This document shows, one piece after another, positions 39,403-46,404 of a stretch of DNA of 64,000 bases. The first letter of the stretch is position 1; each line of letters starts with the position of its first letter. Made by a program: the position numbers and the translations under genes. The notes under the pieces are model-generated. The model saw only the letters and a list, made by a program, of their open reading frames with translations, was not told the origin of the DNA and did no database searches. Origin of the DNA: Curvibacter soli (GTDB lineage Bacteria; Pseudomonadota; Gammaproteobacteria; Burkholderiales; Burkholderiaceae_C); assembly GCF_029211125.1 (NCBI RefSeq), contig NZ_JARGEN010000025.1:37951-101950 (forward strand). Direction: 5' to 3'.

Positions 39403-40515
39403 ATGACGCAAGAACGCATTTCCCTGCCCGCGCCGGCGCCGCTGCTCAGCCGCCCCGGCTGGGCCGGCTTCCTGGTGGCGCTGATCGCCGTGGGCGCGCT
39501 GGCGCCGGTGCTCAACCTGGTGGTGCCCGCGGGCAGCGCGCTGCATCTTTCCGACTATGCCGTGGCGCTGGTGGGCAAGATCATGTGCTACGCCATCGTG
39601 GCGCTGGCAATGGACCTGATATGGGGCTACACCGGCATCCTGAGCCTGGGCCACGGCCTGTACTTCGCCCTCGGCGGCTACGCCATGGGCATGTACCTGA
39701 TGCGCCAGATCGGGCGCGACGGCAACTACAAGAGCGATCTGCCCGACTTCATGGTGTTCCTCGACTGGAAGGAGCTGCCATGGCACTGGACGCTGTCCGA
39801 CAGCTTCATCGCCACGCTGTTGCTCATCGTGCTGGTGCCGGGACTGGTGGCCTTCGTGTTCGGCTACTTCGCGTTCCGCTCGCGCATCAAGGGCGTGTAT
39901 TTCTCCATCATCACGCAGGCCATGACCTTCGCGGCCATGCTGCTGTTCTTCCGCAACGAGACGGGCTTCGGCGGCAACAACGGCTTCACCGACTTCAAGC
40001 GCATCCTCGGCATCCCCATCGCCACGCCCTCGATGCGCATGACGCTGTTCGTGCTCACGGGTCTGACGCTGCTGGGCTTCTTCCTGTTCGCGCGCTGGCT
40101 GGTGGGCAGCAAGTACGGGCGCGTGCTGCAGGCCATCCGCGACGCGGAAAGCCGCGTGATGTTTTCGGGCTACAACCCGCTGCCCTACAAGCTCACGGTC
40201 TGGATCATCTCTGCCGTCATGTGCGGCGTGGCCGGCGCGCTGTACGTGCCGCAGGTGGGCATCATCAACCCCAGCGAAATGAGCGTGGCCAATTCCATCG
40301 AGATGGCAGTGTGGGCGGCGGTGGGCGGGCGCGCCACGCTGGCCGGGCCGATCGCCGGGGCCTTCATCGTCAACGGCGCCAAGAGCTGGCTGACCGTCAC
40401 GGCGCCCGAGTTCTGGCTGTACTTCCTGGGCGCGCTGTTCATCGCCGTCACGCTGTTCCTGCCCGATGGCGTGGCCGGGCTGCTCAAGAAGCTGCGCCGG
40501 GGAGGCCAGGCATGA
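39403..40515 (+). CDS. urtC: Urea ABC transporter permease UrtC
   Basis: UrtC is the second permease. The 370-aa protein has around ten membrane helices and the motifs GLYFALGGYAMGMYLMRQIG, FRIKGVYF-like SRIKGVYFSIITQAMTF, and a long loop with NNGFTDFKRILG. The ATG at 39403 follows a GAGAAGG site by about 12 nt; an upstream ATG at 39376, overlapping the urtB stop, would add nine residues and cannot be excluded. The stop overlaps urtD (ATGA). Confidence 0.93.
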   Translation: MTQERISLPAPAPLLSRPGWAGFLVALIAVGALAPVLNLVVPAGSALHLSDYAVALVGKIMCYAIVALAMDLIWGYTGILSLGHGLYFALGGYAMGMYLMRQIGRDGNYKSDLPDFMVFLDWKELPWHWTLSDSFIATLLLIVLVPGLVAFVFGYFAFRSRIKGVYFSIITQAMTFAAMLLFFRNETGFGGNNGFTDFKRILGIPIATPSMRMTLFVLTGLTLLGFFLFARWLVGSKYGRVLQAIRDAESRVMFSGYNPLPYKLTVWIISAVMCGVAGALYVPQVGIINPSEMSVANSIEMAVWAAVGGRATLAGPIAGAFIVNGAKSWLTVTAPEFWLYFLGALFIAVTLFLPDGVAGLLKKLRRGGQA

Positions 40516-41387
40516 CGCCCGACCTGCTGGAACAAGGCACGCAGCGTATCCAGGAACGCGCGCAGGCGCTGCGGCTCAACACCGCATCGGGTGGGCGCGC
40601 GGCAGGCTACGGCCGGCTGCTGGCGCAGGCCGGCGAGGTGGACGTGGCGCACGGGCGCATCCTGTACCTCGAAGACGTGAACGTGAGCTTCGACGGCTTC
40701 AAGGCCATCAACCACCTGTCGCTGGACATCGCGCCCGGCGAGCTGCGCTGCATCATCGGCCCCAACGGCGCGGGCAAGACGACGATGATGGACATCATCA
40801 CCGGCAAGACCCGGCCAGACAGCGGCCAGGTCTTCTTCGGCAGCACCATCGACCTGCTGCGCTACAAGGAGGCCGAGATCGCGCAACTGGGCATCGGCCG
40901 CAAGTTCCAGAAGCCCACGGTGTTTGAGCACCTCACCGTGTTCCAGAACCTGGAGCTGGCGCTCAAGACCGACAAGGGCGTGAAGTCGTCGATGTTCTTC
41001 CGCCTGGATTCGGCGCAGAGCGACCGCCTGGCCGAAGTGCTGCACACCATCCACTTGGCCGGCAGCGTGGGCCGCCAAGCCGGCAACCTGAGCCACGGCC
41101 AGAAGCAGTGGCTGGAGATCGGCATGCTGCTGATGCAGGGCCCGAAGCTGCTGCTGCTCGACGAGCCCGTGGCCGGCATGACGGACGAGGAAACCGCGCG
41201 CACGGCGGAGCTGTTCCTGAGCCTCAAGGGCAAGCATTCGCTGATGGTGGTGGAACACGACATGAGCTTCATCAGGACCATCTCCGAAATCGTCACCGTG
41301 CTGTGCGACGGCGCGGTGCTGGCGCAGGGCACGCTCGACGAGGTGCAGGCCGACGAACGTGTCATTGAGGTATATCTTGGCCGCTAA
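40512..41387 (+). CDS. urtD: Urea ABC transporter ATP-binding protein UrtD
   Basis: UrtD is one of two ATPases of the importer. The 291-aa protein has Walker A GPNGAGKTTMMD, the signature NLSHGQKQWLEIG, Walker B LLLLDEPVAGMT and the switch His in MVVEHDMSF. The N-terminal 50 residues before ILYLEDVNVSFDGF are less conserved. The ATG overlaps the urtC stop. Confidence 0.95.
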   Translation: MTPDLLEQGTQRIQERAQALRLNTASGGRAAGYGRLLAQAGEVDVAHGRILYLEDVNVSFDGFKAINHLSLDIAPGELRCIIGPNGAGKTTMMDIITGKTRPDSGQVFFGSTIDLLRYKEAEIAQLGIGRKFQKPTVFEHLTVFQNLELALKTDKGVKSSMFFRLDSAQSDRLAEVLHTIHLAGSVGRQAGNLSHGQKQWLEIGMLLMQGPKLLLLDEPVAGMTDEETARTAELFLSLKGKHSLMVVEHDMSFIRTISEIVTVLCDGAVLAQGTLDEVQADERVIEVYLGR

Positions 41388-41394
41388 GAATCTT

Positions 41395-41486
41395 TTCGTG
41401 AAACACCGCGGAACCGGCTCCGCCTGGCCGCTGGTGTTGCTCCCGGCAGGGGGTTGGTGTAGCGAAGCGCAGCCTGGGGGCGGGCG
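41395..41486. repeat. GC-rich palindromic element between urtD and urtE
   Basis: ACCGCGGAACCGGCTCCGCC, then TGGCCGCTGG and GCAGGGGGTTGG, resembles the element at 23995-24105. It separates the two ATPase genes by 99 bp where overlap would be expected, so it is probably an insertion into the operon. Confidence 0.55.
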
Positions 41487-42179
41487 ATGCTAGCCATCAA
41501 GAACATCCAGCAGTACTACGGCGGCTCGCACATCCTGCGCGACCTGAGCTTCGAGGTGCGCCTGGGCCGCGTCACCGTGCTGCTGGGCCGCAACGGCGTG
41601 GGCAAGACCACGCTGCTCAAGTCGCTCATGGGGCTGGTGCCGATCCGCAGCGGCAGCATCGAATTCGACGGCAAGCCGATCGAAAAGGCCACGCCCTACG
41701 AGCGTGCGCGCCGGGGAATGGGCTACGTGCCGCAGGGCCGGGAGATCTTCGCCCGCCTGACGGTCGAGGAGAACCTGCGCATGGGCCTGGCCTACAAGAG
41801 CGGCTCCACACCCATTCCGGCGGAACTGTACGAACTGTTCCCCGTGCTCAAGCAGATGCTGCACCGGCGCGGCGGCGACCTGTCGGGCGGGCAGCAGCAG
41901 CAGTTGGCCATCGCCCGCGCGCTGGCGCCGGGGCCGAAGCTGCTCATCCTCGACGAACCCACCGAGGGCATCCAGCCCAGCATCATCAAGGACATCGGCC
42001 GCGTGATCCGCATGCTGGCCGACCGCGGCGACATGGCGATCCTGCTGTGCGAGCAGTACTACGACTTCGCGCAGGAACTGGCCGACGACTACCTGGTGAT
42101 GGAGCGCGGGGAATTCATCGCACGCGGCCAGGGTGCGGACATGGAGGCCAACGGGGTGCGGCAACTGGTCGCGATCTGA
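41487..42179 (+). CDS. urtE: Urea ABC transporter ATP-binding protein UrtE
   Basis: UrtE is the second ATPase. The 230-aa protein has Walker A GRNGVGKTTLLKSL, the signature GDLSGGQQQQLAIARAL, Walker B LLILDEPTEGIQPS and a C-terminal switch region LLCEQYYDF. It ends the urt operon. The 233 bp to tRNA-Phe hold no gene I can support; a -10-like TAGAAT at 42397 is a candidate tRNA promoter element. Confidence 0.95.
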   Translation: MLAIKNIQQYYGGSHILRDLSFEVRLGRVTVLLGRNGVGKTTLLKSLMGLVPIRSGSIEFDGKPIEKATPYERARRGMGYVPQGREIFARLTVEENLRMGLAYKSGSTPIPAELYELFPVLKQMLHRRGGDLSGGQQQQLAIARALAPGPKLLILDEPTEGIQPSIIKDIGRVIRMLADRGDMAILLCEQYYDFAQELADDYLVMERGEFIARGQGADMEANGVRQLVAI

Positions 42180-42412
42180 CGGCGACACTCGTTGGCGTCC
42201 GTGATTGTGGGCTTGACAGTCTGTCTACAGCCGCCAAGGAAGCCATCAATCGGCCAGTTCACCAGCATTCCTAAAATCCCAACCGCGCAACCCAGCACCC
42301 AGCCTCGGATCGGTCACGCTCCCGAAATCAGCGGTCACATTCGCCGAAATGCGCAGGTGCGTATCAATAAAGCTCTCTCGGCACTCTTTTTGCTGCTAGA
42401 ATGTTAAATTCT

Positions 42413-42488
42413 GGCCCGGTAGCTCAGTTGGTAGAGCAGCGGATTGAAAATCCGCGTGTCGATGGTTCGATTCCGTCCCAGGCCACCA
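42413..42488 (+). tRNA. tRNA-Phe (GAA), 3' half replaced by the island
   Basis: The 76-nt gene starts GGCCCGGTAGCTCAGTTGG, has the anticodon loop TTGAAAA (GAA), T loop TTCGATT and an encoded CCA. Its last 48 bp are repeated at 62533-62580, so this is the attachment gene of the integrated element. Relative to that other copy it has A50-T64 in the T stem where the other has G50-C64, a compensatory change. One acceptor pair is C5 opposite A68, a mismatch shared by both 3' copies. Confidence 0.95.
42441..42488 (+). repeat. attL: 48-bp direct repeat in tRNA-Phe
   Basis: Identical to 62533-62580 except for two bases (A/G and T/C in the T stem). It runs from the 3' strand of the anticodon region to the CCA end. 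Integrases of the P4 type typically recombine in this part of a tRNA gene. Confidence 0.93.
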
Positions 42489-42500
42489 GTAAACAAAGGA

Positions 42501-42534
42501 AAGCCCGCTACAGATAACGTAGCGGGCTTTTTTC
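42501..42534 (+). terminator. Rho-independent terminator after tRNA-Phe
   Basis: AAGCCCGCTAC and GTAGCGGGCTT form an 11-bp stem followed by TTTTTC. It lies inside the island, so the element brings a terminator to replace the host one, which is now displaced to 62587. Confidence 0.9.
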
Positions 42535-42543
42535 TTTGCCCTT

Positions 42544-42568
42544 CGATGTAAGGGCGGATGTAAGACGA
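42544..42568. promoter_or_regulatory. Left arm-type sites (GATGTAAG iterons)
   Basis: Two direct GATGTAAG copies start 12 bp apart (42545 and 42557). The whole 25-bp segment is identical to 62382-62406 at the other end. Such repeats near both att sites are typical integrase or excisionase arm sites. Confidence 0.7.
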
Positions 42569-42577
42569 TTTCCGCAA

Positions 42578-43441
42578 TCAGGCGGCTATCGTCACGCGCG
42601 CTTCTTCGGTTGCCCGCTTGCGATATTGGTCAAGATCAACGCCGGACAACTCGGGCACCTTCTTGTAATCCACGCTGCCTTGTTTCCAGAACCGCGTGAC
42701 AGTGACCCCGGCGCCTTGCTCCTTCGGGTGCTGGGCCAGCTCGATCAAGGCCTGACGAGCCGATTCCAGCCGTTTTGCGGCCTCATCGGCGTACTGCTTG
42801 GCACCGGCATAGGCTTCGGCGGCCTGCGACCATGCTGCGTCGCTTCGGAGCCACGTATCGCTTTCCGACAGCGGCGGCGGTACGTCTCGATCCAGAAACG
42901 GCTGAAACGCCTCCCACGCCTCCCGGATGCGGGCTATCAGTGCCTCGTCCCGAGTTACCTCGGTCAGGATGCCCTTGGCGCCGTCGAACACCCACAGGTG
43001 GGCCTTCTCGGCGCCCGACACCATCAACTGATGCTGCACCTGAACGCGGTAGTGCTCCGGCACCTGTCCTTGGCTCACGTCCTGCCACAGGTCGGAACGT
43101 GTGCCGCGCATCGGGCACTTGATTTCCAGCACCAAGTCACCGGCCAAGGTCATGCCGTCCAGACTGGCGCTGTAGGCACCATCCTCGATCACCAGTGGCT
43201 GCATCACCAGCCCGGTCTGCTCTTCATAGGCCGCTCGCGCGCTCGGCTCCAGTTCGGTGCCGCGCTGTATGGCCTGAGTCACCTTGGCGCTGGCGCGCCC
43301 GGTCTTCTCCAGCCACAGCTGGTAGGGTGTGCTCCACGGGCTCAGGCCCATCACCGCTGCCGTTTCCGAGGCGTTGCGGCGGCTGCGGCGGTACTCCAGC
43401 CATTCGGGGCTGCCTTGCGTTAGTTGAACGATGCGGCTCAT
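42578..43441 (-). CDS. YqaJ-type viral recombinase exonuclease
   Basis: The 287-aa protein belongs to the lambda-exonuclease-like YqaJ family, which resects DNA ends for a partner annealing protein. It begins MSRIVQLTQGSPEWLEYRRS with the family GSPEWLxxR motif; GTELEPSARAAYE, the acidic SLDGMTLAGDLVLEIKCP (D..ExK nuclease core) and QVQHQLMVSG follow. The ATG at 43441 overlaps the stop of the Sak3 gene, so the exonuclease and annealase are co-translated. The C-terminal 100 residues form helices of unclear role. Confidence 0.88.
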   Translation of the reverse strand: MSRIVQLTQGSPEWLEYRRSRRNASETAAVMGLSPWSTPYQLWLEKTGRASAKVTQAIQRGTELEPSARAAYEEQTGLVMQPLVIEDGAYSASLDGMTLAGDLVLEIKCPMRGTRSDLWQDVSQGQVPEHYRVQVQHQLMVSGAEKAHLWVFDGAKGILTEVTRDEALIARIREAWEAFQPFLDRDVPPPLSESDTWLRSDAAWSQAAEAYAGAKQYADEAAKRLESARQALIELAQHPKEQGAGVTVTRFWKQGSVDYKKVPELSGVDLDQYRKRATEEARVTIAA

Positions 43442-44040
43442 GCTGCGGTCCTCCGGTTCTCCAGCGAGCGGATCACGCGCGACAGGTCGGCCACGGCGAT
43501 CTGGGCCAAGGAATCGACCCCGAAGTAGCGACACACGCGATCCAGTGACACGCCAGCCTCCATCGCCAGCTTGTGCACCTGCGCCTGCTGGCCACGGCTG
43601 AGCGTTGCCACGGTCGCACTGGGCTTGGCCGCATCGTTGGCAGCCTCGCCGGACGGCTGCGGCAGGTCTTCGCCCGCGTAGATGTAGAGACCCAAGCCAT
43701 GCAGGGCAATGGCCTTGACCAGACAGCGCTGCAAGCTGGTGTTGATATCGAATGCCGTGGGGGCAAGAATGGGGCGATTGCGGCCATCCAGCACCGGGTG
43801 AATCTGGCTCAGGGTCACGCCTTGCACCGTGACGGCCACTTCCACGAACACGCCGGCCTCCGTTGCCAGATAGGGCAGGTTGTTGAAGCGGCGCACTTCC
43901 CACGTCGCGGTGGGATCGGCATTCCGCAGTTGCGACACCGCATAGGGCCAGCTGAGATAGGCAAAGCCGCCTTTGCGCTCGATGTGCTCGGATACGTTGA
44001 TTGCCGCCAGGCGGGCGAAGTGGTTGATGGATTCGGTCAT
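43438..44040 (-). CDS. Single-strand annealing protein, Sak3/DUF1071 type
   Basis: The 200-aa protein carries the DUF1071 (Sak3) signature: GGFAYLSWPYAVSQLRNADP, FVEVAVTVQGVT, AFDINTSLQRCLVKAIA and LGLYIYAGEDLP. These phage-type recombinases anneal ssDNA. The C-terminal 60 residues after ATVATLSRGQQA resemble a helical domain often appended to them. The ATG at 44040 has GGAG six bases upstream; an ATG at 44052 would add four residues. It overlaps the YqaJ gene by ATGA. Confidence 0.85.
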   Translation of the reverse strand: MTESINHFARLAAINVSEHIERKGGFAYLSWPYAVSQLRNADPTATWEVRRFNNLPYLATEAGVFVEVAVTVQGVTLSQIHPVLDGRNRPILAPTAFDINTSLQRCLVKAIALHGLGLYIYAGEDLPQPSGEAANDAAKPSATVATLSRGQQAQVHKLAMEAGVSLDRVCRYFGVDSLAQIAVADLSRVIRSLENRRTAA

Positions 44041-44117
44041 GTTGATCTCCATGGGGTAAACAAATACGCCCGTCGCTCCGGCGGGAACCACGGGCGTGAG
44101 GGGTGGATGAAGGCGGC

Positions 44118-45014
44118 TCAGGCGGCCATCGCCATGGCCTGCGGGCAGGGTGCGGCTTCCGACGTGCCCAGCACGAAGTCGGCGGCCTTCTGCGCCATGG
44201 ATGCCGCCGTGAAGACCAAGCGCTTGTCGTGGCGCAGGGCTTCCAGCCAGTGGGCGATGTAGCCCGCGTGCTGAAGCTCGGCATCGATGCCGCAGTGACC
44301 GCACAGAAACGCGGCGCCCATCTCGGCGACCAGTTCCTCGAAGGCGTAGGCCGTGAGGTGCTGGCGGCTCTGCATGGGGCGGTTGCAGCGGGAGGCATGG
44401 CCCGTCCAGTGCGTCAACTCGTGCAGGGCCACACCGTAGTAGCCGGTGGCCTGCGGGAATGCGCTGCGCAGCGGCAACTGGATCACGTCATCGGAGGGCC
44501 GGTAAAACGCCTGATCGCCACCATGGCGAATGACGGCGCCCGAAGCGGCCAGCAGGCGCTCGGCTTCTTCGACCGGGCTCCAGTCGGGAACCGGTTCAGG
44601 CTGCGCCAGCGCTGGCGGCAAGTCCTCAATCTGATCGGCGTTGAAGACCGTGAACGAGCGCAGCATGGGCACGACCTTGGCCGCCGGGGCATCGTTGGCG
44701 GCGCAGGATCGCCCGGCCTCATCGACTTCCAGCATCTTGAAGAAGACGATGGGTGTGCCGGTTTCACCCCGGCGCACGTGGGCACCCAGCATGCGCGCCT
44801 GCTGGTAGGTCAGCCAGCGATTGCGCCGGTAGCCCTCGTGCATGGCGGTCATGTTGAGCAACAGGGTGTTGATGCCGCGATACAGGCGTCCGGTGCTCAG
44901 GTTGGCGGGCATGGCGCCGCCCGGTTCCCGCTTCCACGGAAACTGCCACGGGAGGGTGCCGGATTCGAGGGCGCGGATGATGCGTTCGGTGATGGATTGG
45001 TACACGTCGGTCAT
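44118..45014 (-). CDS. ArdC-type antirestriction protein
   Basis: The 298-aa protein has an N-terminal ssDNA-binding ArdC domain (YQSITERIIRALESGTLPWQ, YRGINTLLL, RWLTYQQARMLGAHVRRGE) and a C-terminal zincin domain with HELTHWTGH plus EELVAEMGAAFLC. ArdC proteins protect incoming ssDNA or inhibit host restriction and are typical of mobile elements. The start at 45014 begins MTDVYQSITERI. Confidence 0.9.
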   Translation of the reverse strand: MTDVYQSITERIIRALESGTLPWQFPWKREPGGAMPANLSTGRLYRGINTLLLNMTAMHEGYRRNRWLTYQQARMLGAHVRRGETGTPIVFFKMLEVDEAGRSCAANDAPAAKVVPMLRSFTVFNADQIEDLPPALAQPEPVPDWSPVEEAERLLAASGAVIRHGGDQAFYRPSDDVIQLPLRSAFPQATGYYGVALHELTHWTGHASRCNRPMQSRQHLTAYAFEELVAEMGAAFLCGHCGIDAELQHAGYIAHWLEALRHDKRLVFTAASMAQKAADFVLGTSEAAPCPQAMAMAA

Positions 45015-45094
45015 GGGGATGCTCCAGAAACGACGAAGCCCGCACGTGGCGGGCTCCGATGGGTGAGGAAAAGGGGAAATCAACTACGCCGGGG

Positions 45095-45370
45095 TCACAC
45101 ATGCAGGCGAAGCAGGCCGGGCGTGTACTGGCCGCGCTTGATGTAGCCGAAGCAACGCTTGGCGATGGTGGTGCCGGCGCTGGTCAGTAGACCGGCGAAG
45201 GTGGCCGCCATGACGCCGGAGAAGCTGCCCCAGTGGATGGCGAGCGTGAGCATCGTGACGCCGATGTCCAGCCACACGTCGTGGCCGAGCATGCGCAGCA
45301 TGGTGCGCCGCCCGAGTTTGATGAAGATGAAGACGAGACCGAGAAAGATGGCAAAGCCGGTTGCGAACAT
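45095..45370 (-). CDS. Small membrane protein of unknown function
   Basis: The 91-aa protein has a first membrane helix (TGFAIFLGLVFIFIKLG) and at least one more hydrophobic stretch (LTLAIHWGSFSGVMAATFAG), ending in basic residues. A GGAG site lies 8 nt before the ATG at 45370. It lies upstream of ardC in the same direction, with an 80-bp gap. I recognise the pattern from plasmid and island genes but no function. Confidence 0.7.
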   Translation of the reverse strand: MFATGFAIFLGLVFIFIKLGRRTMLRMLGHDVWLDIGVTMLTLAIHWGSFSGVMAATFAGLLTSAGTTIAKRCFGYIKRGQYTPGLLRLHV

Positions 45371-45553
45371 GGTGAGAACTCCCGAAGTGGAAAGTAAATG
45401 CCAACCCGGATGGGCTGGCGCGGGGCGAGTGGATCGGTCGGGCGCGGTGGCCTTGCGATCCTTACGAAGTTGCCGAGGCAGTTCGTAATGAACCCACGAC
45501 CCGACGGGCACGCGTGCGAAGCGCGCGGCTTTCTTGGGAGTGATGGAAATGAA

Positions 45554-45592
45554 AAAGGAGTCTCTTGCGGCAGGGTGCCAAGAGACTCCTTT
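45554..45592 (-). terminator. Terminator downstream of the restriction block
   Basis: AAAGGAGTCTCTTG and its exact complement form a 14-bp stem with an 11-bp loop; on the minus strand it ends CCTTTTTC. It closes the hsd operon after the YgjP gene. The surrounding 45371-45687 stretch holds no gene I can support; the promoter of the small membrane protein-ardC-sak3-yqaJ unit should lie at 45371-45550. Confidence 0.85.
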
Positions 45593-45687
45593 ATGGGATC
45601 AGGAAACCGAAACCGAACCGGGGTGGGCCTTTTGCTCCACCACCGGGGTCACTAGGCCTCGGCCGGATGGCCCAGCCCCGCATGAAA

Positions 45688-46404
45688 TCACTCGCGCCAG
45701 ATTTCCGCCGCCAGCGGCAAGCCGTTCAGATCGGCGCGCGCCTCGCGCCAGCCCGGTGAATGAAGATCGAGGATGCCGACAAACCGGTCGTTGTGAGTGG
45801 GCTCCAGCAGGTGGGTCATCTCGTGCACGATCACATATTCGAGCAGGTCGCGCGGCTTCTTGACCAGCTCCGTGTTCAGGCGAATGTTTCCAGCGGCGGG
45901 GTTGCAGCTGCCCCACTTGGTTTTCATGCGCTGGAGGTAGTACGCGTTGACCGAAACACCGAGCTTGGGCTCCCACTTCTGGATCAGGCGCGGGATGGCC
46001 ACATGCAGCAAGGATCGGTGCCATGCGTGCATGATTTCCGCGCGTTTGCCCTCATCGCTGCCGGGCCGAACACGCAGCACGATGCGCTTGTGATCCAACT
46101 GCACGCCGGTACGCCCTTGGGTCTCTTCCACCACCAGCAAATGGTGACGGCCCCACAGCAGGTGGGTTTCCCGCGTGACGTAGCGCCGTGGCGCCTCACG
46201 GGCCTGCTCCCGCATGTCGGTCTGTTGCCGGCGTATCCAGTCGAGCTTGGTGATGGCGAACGCGCGGGCGACTTCCAAGCGCGTGTTTCGCGGCGCCACC
46301 AAGGTGACGTGGCCTTTGGGCGGGTGCACGCTCAGGTGGACGTTCTTCACGTCCTTGCGCGTGACGCGAATCGACACGTCACCCAATTGCAGGAACTCGT
46401 CCAT
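45688..46404 (-). CDS. YgjP/SprT-like M48 metallopeptidase (DUF45)
   Basis: The 238-aa protein has the DUF45 pattern: SIRVTRKDVKNVHLSVHPPK at the N-terminus, RMKTKWGSCNPAAGNIRLNT, and the zinc motif VIVHEMTHLLEPTHNDRF. Genes of this family are often found at the end of type I restriction operons. The ATG at 46404 overlaps the hsdR stop by one base (TGATG), showing co-translation. Its role there is unknown. Confidence 0.88.
   Translation of the reverse strand: MDEFLQLGDVSIRVTRKDVKNVHLSVHPPKGHVTLVAPRNTRLEVARAFAITKLDWIRRQQTDMREQAREAPRRYVTRETHLLWGRHHLLVVEETQGRTGVQLDHKRIVLRVRPGSDEGKRAEIMHAWHRSLLHVAIPRLIQKWEPKLGVSVNAYYLQRMKTKWGSCNPAAGNIRLNTELVKKPRDLLEYVIVHEMTHLLEPTHNDRFVGILDLHSPGWREARADLNGLPLAAEIWRE

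Noticed and set aside
42311..42357. CGAAAT-rich stretch before tRNA-Phe resembling the end of an IS21-type element
   Set aside because: Only short similarity from memory, with no transposase and no matching second end.
45395..45511. Upstream extension of the small membrane protein to 138 aa
   Set aside because: The added residues are basic and Pro-rich with no similarity to its membrane-protein part, and the ATG at 45370 has a good ribosome site.
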